The notes under the pieces are model-generated. The model searched no databases, was not told where the DNA came from, and worked only from the letters and a program-made list of their open reading frames with translations. This document shows, piece after piece, positions 24,116 through 30,676 of a stretch of 64,000 nucleotides of DNA. Position 1 is the first letter of the stretch. Each line of letters starts with the position of its first letter. Origin of the DNA: Streptococcus parasanguinis (GTDB lineage Bacteria; Bacillota; Bacilli; Lactobacillales; Streptococcaceae). Both the position numbers and the translations under genes were made by a program. Location of the stretch: the NCBI GenBank assembly GCA_905188195.1, contig CAJJKY010000001.1, positions 194,082 to 258,081 on the forward strand, written 5' to 3'.

Positions 24116-24523
24116 ATGCTTACTAAAGATGATATGTTAGTTGCTTTGCATGATGCAATTACTGAAGACCAAGAATTTGAGTTGGCAGACGAGATTGTAG
24201 ATGCCATGGAGGCTTCCCCTCAACCCTTTGATTTGGTTGCTCCCATATTAGAACTCATTGCTAACCACCCAGAAGTTGATTTTGGTTCTCCAGGTGAATT
24301 GGTACACTTTGTGGAGAAGTTTTATCATCAAGGCTATGAGGATTTATTGTTGGAGTCAGTTCTAAAAAGTCCAACTGTGCATAACATCTGGATGCTTCAT
24401 CGATGCTATAATGACAATGATCCAAATCTAGTCCGGCAGATTCAGACTTTGGTTGGAGAACTGAAGAAGGATAAGACTCTTGATTCACAAGTAAGAAGCA
24501 TGATTGAAGACTTAACTTGGTAG
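24116..24523 (+). CDS. Small acidic helical protein, immunity-like
   Basis: A 135-residue, strongly acidic, mostly helical protein (for example FELADEIVDAMEAS and ELVHFVEKFYHQGYEDLL). The pattern of short helical repeats with HNIWMLHRCYNDND reminds me of immunity proteins that neutralise polymorphic toxins, but I cannot name a family with confidence, and no toxin gene is in the window. AAAGGAGAATC precedes the ATG. It is the last of three small genes and ends at a terminator. Confidence 0.65.
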   Translation: MLTKDDMLVALHDAITEDQEFELADEIVDAMEASPQPFDLVAPILELIANHPEVDFGSPGELVHFVEKFYHQGYEDLLLESVLKSPTVHNIWMLHRCYNDNDPNLVRQIQTLVGELKKDKTLDSQVRSMIEDLTW

Positions 24524-24528
24524 AGGTA

Positions 24529-24550
24529 GGTGATGCAGCATCACCTTTTT
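24529..24550 (+). terminator. Terminator after the small gene cluster
   Basis: GGTGATGC and GCATCACC pair around a short loop, followed by TTTTT. Confidence 0.85.
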
Positions 24551-24591
24551 ATCTTTTCTTAGGGATAAAAATTTTCGATATAAATTAACAC

Positions 24592-24620
24592 TTGTTTTCC
24601 TTAGACATTTGCACTATAAT
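24592..24620 (+). promoter_or_regulatory. Promoter of the three-gene ABC exporter
   Basis: -35 TTGTTT (24592-24597), 17 bases, -10 TATAAT (24615-24620). Confidence 0.75.
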
Positions 24621-24681
24621 AGGGTGTTATTAGGGCTTTCTTTCCTTATGTTGAAAAAAAGGCAGATTTTAGGAGATAGAT

Positions 24682-25674
24682 ATGGCAATGATAGAAGTGC
24701 AACATCTTCGGAAAAATTTTGTGAAGACAGTTAAGGAGCCGGGGTTAAAGGGAGCCTTGCGCTCCTTTATTCATCCTGAAAAGCAGACCTTTGAAGCGGT
24801 CAAGGATTTAACTTTTGAAGTTCCAAAAGGGCAGATTTTAGGATTTATCGGGGCAAATGGTGCTGGGAAGTCAACCACCATCAAAATGCTGACAGGAATT
24901 TTGAAGCCCACATCTGGCTTTTGTCGGATTAACGGCAAGATTCCCCAGGATAATCGCCAAGATTATGTCAAGGATATTGGAGTCGTTTTCGGACAACGCA
25001 CCCAGCTATGGTGGGATTTGGCTTTGCAAGAGACCTACACGGTTTTGAAAGAGATCTATGATGTACCGGACTCGCTTTTCCATAAGCGCATGGACTTTTT
25101 GAATGAAGTTTTGGATTTGAAGGAATTTATCAAGGATCCTGTGCGGACTCTTTCACTAGGTCAACGGATGCGGGCGGATATTGCGGCTTCCTTGCTTCAC
25201 AATCCCAAAGTTCTCTTTTTAGATGAACCGACTATTGGTTTGGATGTGTCGGTCAAGGACAACATTCGTCGGGCCATTACCCAGATTAATCAGGAGGAAG
25301 AGACAACTATTCTCTTGACTACTCATGATTTGAGTGATATTGAGCAACTCTGTGATCGGATTTTTATGATTGATAAGGGGCAAGAGATTTTTGATGGAAC
25401 GGTTAGCCAGCTCAAGGAGACCTTTGGCAAGATGAAGACTCTCTCCTTTGACCTGACGCCAGGTCAAAATCATCTAGTCTCTCATTATGAGGGCTTGCCT
25501 GATATGTCCATTGATAGACAAGGAAATACTCTCAATATTGAATTCGATAGTTCCCGCTACCAGTCGGCCGATATTATCAAGCAAACCTTATCTGATTTTG
25601 AGGTCCGTGATTTGAAGATGGTAGATACGGATATTGAAGATATTATCCGTCGCTTCTATCGAAAGGAGCTCTAA
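24682..25674 (+). CDS. ABC-2 type transporter, ATP-binding protein
   Basis: A 330-residue ATPase subunit. Walker A is GANGAGKSTT, the signature is LSLGQRMRADI (LSLGQ instead of LSGGQ), and Walker B is VLFLDEPTIGLD. A C-terminal extension of about 100 residues follows the ATPase core. The type matches the uncharacterised COG4586 group, usually accompanied by two different ABC-2 permeases, as here. Export of a drug-like or lipid substrate is expected, but the substrate is unknown. AGGAGATAG precedes the ATG, and the first permease follows after one base. Confidence 0.88.
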   Translation: MAMIEVQHLRKNFVKTVKEPGLKGALRSFIHPEKQTFEAVKDLTFEVPKGQILGFIGANGAGKSTTIKMLTGILKPTSGFCRINGKIPQDNRQDYVKDIGVVFGQRTQLWWDLALQETYTVLKEIYDVPDSLFHKRMDFLNEVLDLKEFIKDPVRTLSLGQRMRADIAASLLHNPKVLFLDEPTIGLDVSVKDNIRRAITQINQEEETTILLTTHDLSDIEQLCDRIFMIDKGQEIFDGTVSQLKETFGKMKTLSFDLTPGQNHLVSHYEGLPDMSIDRQGNTLNIEFDSSRYQSADIIKQTLSDFEVRDLKMVDTDIEDIIRRFYRKEL

Positions 25675-25675
25675 G

Positions 25676-26494
25676 ATGGTCAAATTGTGGAGACGTTATA
25701 AACCCTTTATCAATGCAGGGATTCAGGAGTTGATTAGCTATCGAGTCAACTTTATTCTTTATCGGATTGGCGATGTCATGGGTGCTTTTGTGGCTTTTTA
25801 TCTATGGAAGGCTGTCTTTGATTCCTCCCAGGAGCCTTTGATTCAGGGCTTCAGTATGGCAGATATCACCCTCTACATCATCATGAGTTTTGTGACTAAT
25901 CTTCTGACTAGGTCGGATTCTTCCTTTATGATTGGTGATGAGGTCAAGGATGGTTCCATTATCATGCGCTTGTTGCGACCAGTGCATTTTGCGGCTTCTT
26001 ACCTCTTTACGGAGCTTGGTTCCAAGTGGTTGATTTTTATCTCTGTTGGACTGCCATTTTTAAGTGTCATTGTTTTGATGAAAATCTTATCTGGGCAAGG
26101 GATTGTAGAAGTGCTGGGACTAACTACCCTTTATCTTTTTAGCTTAACGCTGGCCTATCTGATTAACTTTTTCTTTAATATCTGCTTTGGATTTTCAGCC
26201 TTTGTATTTAAAAATCTTTGGGGTTCCAACCTACTTAAGACTTCCATAGTGGCCTTTATGTCTGGGAGTTTGATTCCCTTGGCTTTCTTTCCAAAGGTCA
26301 TTTCAGATATTCTGTCCTTCTTACCTTTCTCATCCTTAATTTACACTCCGGTCATGATTATTGTTGGGAAATACGATGCTAGTCAGATTCTTCAAGCACT
26401 TTTGCTTCAGCTTTTCTGGCTTATAGTGATGGTGGGCTTGTCTCAGTTGATTTGGAAACGAGTCCAGTCATTTATCACCATTCAGGGAGGTTAG
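25676..26494 (+). CDS. ABC-2 type transporter, permease 1
   Basis: A 272-residue integral membrane protein with about six membrane helices and the N-terminal cytoplasmic stretch MVKLWRRYKPFINAGIQELI. It resembles the COG4587-type permeases that pair with COG4586 ATPases. ATG 25676 directly follows the ATPase stop, with GAAAGGAG in the end of the upstream gene; the longer open frame from 25634 overlaps that gene and lacks a ribosome site. It likely forms a heterodimer with the next gene. Confidence 0.85.
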   Translation: MVKLWRRYKPFINAGIQELISYRVNFILYRIGDVMGAFVAFYLWKAVFDSSQEPLIQGFSMADITLYIIMSFVTNLLTRSDSSFMIGDEVKDGSIIMRLLRPVHFAASYLFTELGSKWLIFISVGLPFLSVIVLMKILSGQGIVEVLGLTTLYLFSLTLAYLINFFFNICFGFSAFVFKNLWGSNLLKTSIVAFMSGSLIPLAFFPKVISDILSFLPFSSLIYTPVMIIVGKYDASQILQALLLQLFWLIVMVGLSQLIWKRVQSFITIQGG

Positions 26495-26495
26495 T

Positions 26496-27281
26496 ATGAA
26501 AAAATATCAACGCATGCATCTGATTTTTATCAGACAGTACATCAAGCAAATCATGGAATACAAGGTAGATTTTGTGGTTGGTGTGTTGGGAGTCTTTCTG
26601 ACTCAAGGCCTGAACCTCTTGTTTCTCAATGTCATCTTTCAACACATTCCCTCCCTAGAAGGTTGGACTTTTCAAGAAATTGCCTTTATCTATGGATTTT
26701 CCTTAATTCCAAAGGGACTAGATCATCTCTTTTTTGACAATCTCTGGGCTTTAGGTCAACGACTAGTTCGAAAAGGGGAGTTTGACAAGTATCTGACTCG
26801 TCCTATCAATCCTCTCTTTCACATCCTCGTTGAGACCTTTCAGATTGATGCCTTGGGTGAACTCTTGGTCGGTGGCATTCTATTAGGAACAACAGTAACT
26901 AGCATCTCTTGGACTCTTCCAAAATTCCTGATTTTTCTAGTCTGTATTCCTTTTGCGACCTTGATTTACACTTCTTTAAAAATCGCGACAGCCAGCATCG
27001 CTTTTTGGACCAAGCAGTCAGGTGCCATGATTTACATTTTCTATATGTTTAATGATTTTGCCAAGTATCCTATTTCTATTTACAATTCGCTCCTTCGTTG
27101 GTTAATTAGCTTTATTGTACCTTTCGCCTTTACGGCCTACTATCCTGCCAGCTATTTCTTGCAGGACAAGGATGGACTCTTTAATATTGGTGGTTTGATT
27201 CTGATTTCCCTTGTTTTCTTTGTTATTTCCCTCAAACTTTGGGACAGGGGATTGGATGCCTACGAAAGTGCTGGTTCGTAA
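26496..27281 (+). CDS. ABC-2 type transporter, permease 2
   Basis: A 261-residue membrane protein with about six helices, related to COG3694-type permeases (IRQYIKQIMEYKVDFVVGVL at the start, KYLTRPINPLFHILVETFQI in the first cytoplasmic loop). It begins one base after permease 1 with GGGAGG upstream. Together with the two preceding genes it makes a complete exporter with unknown substrate. Confidence 0.85.
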   Translation: MKKYQRMHLIFIRQYIKQIMEYKVDFVVGVLGVFLTQGLNLLFLNVIFQHIPSLEGWTFQEIAFIYGFSLIPKGLDHLFFDNLWALGQRLVRKGEFDKYLTRPINPLFHILVETFQIDALGELLVGGILLGTTVTSISWTLPKFLIFLVCIPFATLIYTSLKIATASIAFWTKQSGAMIYIFYMFNDFAKYPISIYNSLLRWLISFIVPFAFTAYYPASYFLQDKDGLFNIGGLILISLVFFVISLKLWDRGLDAYESAGS

Positions 27282-27316
27282 GAGGTAAAGTAAGACTAAA
27301 ATCAAAAAAGGAACTT

Positions 27317-27781
27317 ATGATGTTTGTAATTAAAGGAGTCAAGGGTGAAGATCAAAAAATGGCAGTTGTCGCTGAGATCTTAAGGGATTTGCCAGAATGG
27401 TTTGGAATACCAGAAAGTACGCGAGCCTACATCGAAGGAGCCAAGGACTTGCAAGTGTGGGCCGCCTATCAGGAGGGTGATTTGCTTGGCTTTGTAAGCT
27501 TGTCCTATTCTAGTGAAGATTGTGCTGAAATTGACTGTCTAGGCGTGAAAAAATTATTCCAAGGTCAAGGAATTGGAAGGGAATTAATTACGACTATAGA
27601 AAGAGAAGCAGTCAAACAAGTGGACTACCTACAGGTCAAAACAGTCGCAGAAGGTTCAAATAAAGATTATGACCGAACAATTGTCTTTTATCGCAGTCTT
27701 GGTTTTAAAAAATTAGAGATTTTCCCATCTTTATGGGATCCACAGAATCCATGTCAGATTCTGATTAAAAAGATCAACTAA
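27317..27781 (+). CDS. GNAT family N-acetyltransferase
   Basis: A 154-residue acetyltransferase. The acetyl-CoA loop is LFQGQGIGRELI (Q-x-x-G-x-G), after the strand AEIDCLGV, and the C-terminal TIVFYRSLGFKKLEIF matches GNAT motif B. The acceptor substrate is not evident. AAAAAGGAAC places the start at ATG 27317 (or 27320); an upstream frame from 27239 overlaps permease 2. It may be co-transcribed with the exporter, since no terminator lies between. Confidence 0.85.
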   Translation: MMFVIKGVKGEDQKMAVVAEILRDLPEWFGIPESTRAYIEGAKDLQVWAAYQEGDLLGFVSLSYSSEDCAEIDCLGVKKLFQGQGIGRELITTIEREAVKQVDYLQVKTVAEGSNKDYDRTIVFYRSLGFKKLEIFPSLWDPQNPCQILIKKIN

Positions 27782-27787
27782 AAGTGC

Positions 27788-27815
27788 TTGACATCCGCTC
27801 TCAGAGTGCTATACT
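27788..27815 (+). promoter_or_regulatory. tRNA-Thr promoter
   Basis: TTGACA (27788-27793), 16 bases, TATACT (27810-27815) with an upstream TG (extended -10). Confidence 0.9.
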
Positions 27816-27827
27816 AAGAAGGTAATC

Positions 27828-27900
27828 GCCGATTTAGCTCAGTTGGTAGAGCAACGCACTCGTAACGCGTAGGTCACAGGTTCGATCCCTGCAATCGGCA
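27828..27900 (+). tRNA. tRNA-Thr (anticodon CGT)
   Basis: A 73-nt tRNA. Acceptor GCCGATT pairs with AATCGGC; the D arm is AGCTCAGTTGGTAGAGC; the anticodon loop CTCGTAA gives CGT, reading ACG; the T arm contains GGTTCGATCC. The last anticodon-stem pair (position 31-39) appears to be an A-C mismatch. CCA is not encoded. Confidence 0.94.
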
Positions 27901-27920
27901 TAGAAAAAATCTGCTTTGAA

Positions 27921-27977
27921 GGAGCGAGACGACGAATGATGGTGATCACATATTCGTTCGGTCTCGCTCCTTTTTTT
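27921..27977 (+). terminator. Long-armed terminator after tRNA-Thr
   Basis: GGAGCGAGAC (27921-27930) and GTCTCGCTCC (27961-27970) pair perfectly. The 30 bases between them also nearly pair around a central TGATCA, so the whole is an imperfect 50-base palindrome. A run of seven T follows. Confidence 0.9.
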
Positions 27978-28009
27978 GACCGCATAGGCGCCATTTTTGA
28001 CCACTTAGT
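27973..28009. promoter_or_regulatory. Candidate LytTR operator upstream of the small membrane protein
   Basis: Two 16-base direct repeats start at 27973 and 27994, exactly 21 bases apart: TTTTTGACCGCATAGG and TTTTTGACCACTTAGT. Two half-sites one or two helical turns apart on the same strand is the known binding mode of LytTR domains; the core ACC....TAG resembles the sites of streptococcal LytTR regulatory systems. The second repeat ends 9 bases before the -35 box at 28019. Confidence 0.7.
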
Positions 28010-28018
28010 CAAAAGTCC

Positions 28019-28047
28019 TTGTCGCTGTTGGGGATCTCTGCTATCAT
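28019..28047 (+). promoter_or_regulatory. Promoter of the small membrane protein gene
   Basis: -35 TTGTCG (28019-28024), 17 bases, -10 TATCAT (28042-28047). Imperfect in both boxes, consistent with a need for an activator. Confidence 0.65.
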
Positions 28048-28100
28048 AGAATCATCAAAGGAAGAAATACTTCCGAATAATCAAAATGAGGTATATGATG

Positions 28101-28412
28101 ATGAAAAAACTACTTGGACTTGGATTTATTTTGGCTGCTCTTGCGGTTGTCACAATGGGAATGGTTGGTTTTCCAAAGCTCGATGTGAACATCTGGCCCC
28201 TATTTCCTGTTCTCTTATTTGCATTCTTTACACTTGAAAATCTCTTGAAAAAAGATTACAAGGCAAGTGTTATCTGCGCCTTGATCGCCTTTATGATCGC
28301 AAATGCGATTTACGATCTCTTGCCGGTCTCAAATGGTCTAGTTATCACAGCAGGTGTGCTCGCTTGTGTAGGTCTAAGTTTTCTTTTACCGGATAAAAAT
28401 AGCAATAAATAA
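28101..28412 (+). CDS. Small membrane protein related to the LiaF-like partner of the LytTR regulator
   Basis: A 103-residue protein with four predicted helices (about 4-23, 31-47, 55-74, 81-98). Its helix 4 region (LLPVSNGLVITAGVLACVGL) clearly matches the corresponding part (FLPVSNSVVILSSILAVIGL) of the membrane protein at 29164-29859, so it looks like a free copy of that N-terminal membrane domain without the soluble part. ATG 28101 is preferred because GAGGT (28088-28092) is 8 bases upstream; 28098, 28095 and 28086 are alternatives. It is a likely target of the LytTR regulator. A repeat copy follows. Confidence 0.75.
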   Translation: MKKLLGLGFILAALAVVTMGMVGFPKLDVNIWPLFPVLLFAFFTLENLLKKDYKASVICALIAFMIANAIYDLLPVSNGLVITAGVLACVGLSFLLPDKNSNK

Positions 28413-28417
28413 AGAAA

Positions 28418-28598
28418 GGAGGCTGGGATAAAAGTCCTAGCCTCTCAATTATTTTTGGATTGTCGAGCAAGACGCAGTGGTTGAGTGGGCTCTACTACGC
28501 TGATTTTATCAGCTTTTACAGCCCTACTCAACTGTGCGGAGGTGGGACGACGAAATCGAATTCTAACGAATTACCGATTTCTGTCCCACTCTCTCTTT
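28418..28598 (-). repeat. 180-bp intergenic repeat, copy 4 (reverse)
   Basis: Same orientation as copy 2 and nearly identical to it. It separates the small membrane protein gene from the LytTR gene and, with hairpins at both ends and flanking T runs, should stop transcription between them. Open frames reading through it (for example 28460-28723) are artefacts. Confidence 0.92.
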
Positions 28599-28613
28599 TA
28601 CTTCTCCAAAACT

Positions 28614-28644
28614 ACCTCTTGATGGGGAAAACGTACCACTTACT
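28614..28644. promoter_or_regulatory. Candidate LytTR operator upstream of the LytTR gene
   Basis: Direct repeats ACCTCTTGAT (28614-28623) and ACCACTTACT (28635-28644), again exactly 21 bases apart. From the second repeat to the -35 box, this sequence and the one at 28000 differ at only about three of 23 positions, and both end 9 bases before the -35 box. This suggests autoregulation. Confidence 0.68.
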
Positions 28645-28653
28645 GAAAAGCCC

Positions 28654-28681
28654 TTGTTTTGTTTTCAACAGCTGTTATAAT
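28654..28681 (+). promoter_or_regulatory. Promoter of the LytTR regulator operon
   Basis: -35 TTGTTT (28654-28659), 16 bases, -10 TATAAT (28676-28681). Confidence 0.72.
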
Positions 28682-28712
28682 GGTACTATCAAAACTTTGG
28701 GAAAGGAGTTTT

Positions 28713-29159
28713 ATGAAAGTTAGAATCGAATTGGATCCATCAATGGACGAGCCTGAGATCTTGATTCGAGCTCCGCGCTTGACACCGGAGTTGACCCAGC
28801 TGCAAGAGAGAATCCTAGAACAAAAAGTCGCTCCATTAGCCTTCTACAAGGACCGAAGTGAGTATTTTCTGGATGTAGCATCGATCCTCTTTTTTGAGAC
28901 GGACGGGGAGAAGATTTTTGGACACACCAAGGATGAGGCCTATGAGGTCAAGCAGAAACTCTATGAGTTGGAGGAGCTGCTTCCCATCGCCTTTTGTCGG
29001 ATATCCAAATCCACCATTGTCAACACCAAGCAGATCTACTCTCTGGAAAAGTCTTTTTCAGGAACCAGCACAGTCAATTTCTACCAGACCCATAAGCAGG
29101 TTCACGTATCTAGACGCTACTATCAACTCTTAAAAGAACGACTAAATGAAATGAGGTAA
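28713..29159 (+). CDS. LytTR-domain DNA-binding regulator without receiver domain
   Basis: A 148-residue protein. The N-terminal part (1-45) is short and without a phosphorylation domain. The LytTR domain (about 48-147) contains the typical FCRISKSTIVNTKQI block and a C-terminal VHVSRRYYQLLKERL. Such stand-alone LytTR proteins are usually paired with a membrane inhibitor (S. mutans HdrRM and BrsRM are examples), and a membrane protein gene follows after four bases. ATG 28713 has GAAAGGAG upstream; a longer open frame starts inside the promoter. It probably binds the 21-bp-spaced direct repeats at 27973 and 28614. Confidence 0.88.
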   Translation: MKVRIELDPSMDEPEILIRAPRLTPELTQLQERILEQKVAPLAFYKDRSEYFLDVASILFFETDGEKIFGHTKDEAYEVKQKLYELEELLPIAFCRISKSTIVNTKQIYSLEKSFSGTSTVNFYQTHKQVHVSRRYYQLLKERLNEMR

Positions 29160-29163
29160 TATC

Positions 29164-29859
29164 ATGAGAAAAAAATTAATTGGGGTATTCTTAATCCTTT
29201 TAGCAGCCTTAATCCTCTTACAAGGCTATTTTGTGAAATGGGATATCAGCATCTGGACCTTGGCTTGGGTCACCTTGCTCGCAGTCCTGTCCCTCTCTAG
29301 TTTCTTAAAACGCCATTTTGGTTGGGGCTTCATCTATGGACTTTTAGCCCTCTTTTGTCTCAATGGGCAATACCATTTCCTCCCAGTTTCAAATTCAGTT
29401 GTCATCCTTTCCTCAATTCTCGCTGTGATTGGGCTCAACATTTTGTTTAAACCCTCTAAGAAAACAAAAGCCAGCCTAGCTTCCTATTCTGCTGGGTCCA
29501 TGAGTAAGTCGGATGGCAATGACATTGATGTCACTTTTTCAACAGTGACAAAATATCTCAATGACCAACACTTTACCCGCGGAAGTGCAGATGTGAGTAT
29601 GGGAGAAGCATCGGTTTATTTTGACAATTGCCGCATCGAGGGTCCTTCTGCTCAGTTTGTTGTCGATGTTTCCCTTGGAAGTTTGAGTCTCTATGTACCA
29701 AGTGATTGGCGTGTCCATGTAAATGTGGATAATTCCCTCTCAGCGATCCAACATCAGGAAAATCCAAGTGCTCTGACAAGCAAGGATTTCTACATTACGG
29801 GCGATGTTTCCTTAGGAAATCTGGAAATTATCTATGTCGGAGCGAATTCGTTTTCTTAA
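29164..29859 (+). CDS. LiaF-like membrane protein, probable partner of the LytTR regulator
   Basis: A 231-residue protein. Four helices fill residues about 5-97, followed by a linker and a soluble C-terminal domain (about 118-231) with repeated beta motifs (DVSMGEASVYFDN, DVSLGSLSLYVP, GDVSLGNLEIIYVG) typical of the LiaF C-terminal (DUF2154) fold. LiaF proteins restrain a regulatory system at the membrane; here the partner would be the LytTR protein encoded just upstream. The first half is related to the 103-residue protein at 28101. Confidence 0.82.
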   Translation: MRKKLIGVFLILLAALILLQGYFVKWDISIWTLAWVTLLAVLSLSSFLKRHFGWGFIYGLLALFCLNGQYHFLPVSNSVVILSSILAVIGLNILFKPSKKTKASLASYSAGSMSKSDGNDIDVTFSTVTKYLNDQHFTRGSADVSMGEASVYFDNCRIEGPSAQFVVDVSLGSLSLYVPSDWRVHVNVDNSLSAIQHQENPSALTSKDFYITGDVSLGNLEIIYVGANSFS

Positions 29860-29888
29860 GTCGGAAATGAAAAACTTTGTCCAAAAGC

Positions 29889-29917
29889 TTGCCAAGAGAG
29901 ATTTTTTTTGGTAATAT
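29889..29917 (+). promoter_or_regulatory. rpmB promoter
   Basis: -35 TTGCCA (29889-29894), 17 bases, -10 TAATAT (29912-29917). Confidence 0.75.
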
Positions 29918-29930
29918 AGTACGGTATGTG

Positions 29931-29962
29931 GTGCTAGCACATCCGTTATATTAGATCTAATA
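29931..29962 (+). promoter_or_regulatory. Palindromes in the rpmB leader
   Basis: Two perfect palindromes lie in the leader: GTGCTAGCAC (29931-29940) and TATTAGATCTAATA (29949-29962). The second ends directly at the ribosome site GGAGG (29963-29967), so folding or protein binding there could affect translation of L28. Confidence 0.5.
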
Positions 29963-29977
29963 GGAGGAAACACAGAA

Positions 29978-30166
29978 ATGGCTAAAGTATGTTATTTCAC
30001 AGGTCGTAAGACTGTATCAGGTAACAACCGTTCACACGCTATGAACCAAACAAAACGTGCCGTAAAACCAAACCTTCAAAAAGTAACTGTCCTTATCGAT
30101 GGTAAACCTAAAAAAGTTTGGGCTTCAGCTCGTGCATTGAAATCTGGTAAAGTAGAACGCGTTTAA
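29978..30166 (+). CDS. rpmB: Large ribosomal subunit protein bL28
   Basis: A 62-residue L28, complete (MAKVCYFTGRKTVSGNNRSH at the start, ending in ARALKSGKVERV). It begins ..KVCYFTGRK with a single Cys rather than the four-Cys zinc-binding form. AGGAGG precedes the ATG. Codon use is of the highly expressed type. A terminator follows at 30177. Confidence 0.97.
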   Translation: MAKVCYFTGRKTVSGNNRSHAMNQTKRAVKPNLQKVTVLIDGKPKKVWASARALKSGKVERV

Positions 30167-30176
30167 TAAAGAATAT

Positions 30177-30207
30177 AGAACCTCATAGAGGTTCTTTTCT
30201 TTTTCTC
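30177..30207 (+). terminator. Terminator after rpmB
   Basis: AGAACCTC and GAGGTTCT with loop ATA, then TTTCTTTTT. Confidence 0.88.
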
Positions 30208-30308
30208 TAGATACAGCTGTCACAGCGGGAGAAGAATAATCCCTACCCTTTTACAGCTGATCTCTTTTATGGTAAAATAGAATATAAAATACTTTTGAGG
30301 TAGAAATT

Positions 30309-30674
30309 ATGACAGTAAAAATCAATACAAAGGACGGTCAAATTGAATTGACTGATGAGGTTATCGCAACTGTTGTAGGCGGTGCCGCTACTGAGATCTT
30401 CGGTGTGGTTGGAATGGCCAGCAAAAATGCGATCAAAGATAATTTCCAAGCCCTCCTAGGGAAAGAAAACTTCTCTAAAGGTGTTGTTGTCAAAACAACG
30501 GAAGCAGGAACTATCGCAGTTGATGTTTACACTGTTTTGAGCTATGGAACAAAAATTAGCGAAGTCTCAAAAAATATTCAAGAACGTGTGAAATTTAGTT
30601 TGGAAAATCAACTTGGAATCACTACGGATACTGTGAATGTCTATATTCAAAATATCAAGATTGTGGGAGAATAA
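30309..30674 (+). CDS. Asp23/Gls24 family protein (YloU-like)
   Basis: A 121-residue Asp23/Gls24 domain protein (VVGGAATEIFGVVGMASKNA; VDVYTVLSYGTKISEVSKNI; NVYIQNIKIVGE). The family is linked to envelope stress, and this YloU-type member is almost always encoded before fakA, as here, with its stop two bases before the fakA start. A membrane-proximal or lipid-related helper role for FakA is inferred from that constant pairing, not shown by sequence. Its -10 (TAAAAT, about 30273) is upstream, and GAGGTAG precedes the ATG. Confidence 0.9.
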   Translation: MTVKINTKDGQIELTDEVIATVVGGAATEIFGVVGMASKNAIKDNFQALLGKENFSKGVVVKTTEAGTIAVDVYTVLSYGTKISEVSKNIQERVKFSLENQLGITTDTVNVYIQNIKIVGE

Positions 30675-30676
30675 TC

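Noticed and set aside
27975..28014. CtsR heptad repeats (TTTGACC)
   Set aside because: CtsR needs a 3-base spacing between heptads; here 14 bases separate them. The 21-bp period and adjacent ACC core fit LytTR better.
28460..28723. 87-codon open frame inside repeat copy 4
   Set aside because: It reads through the hairpins of the repeat and into the LytTR promoter; the same frame arises in the other reverse copy without support.
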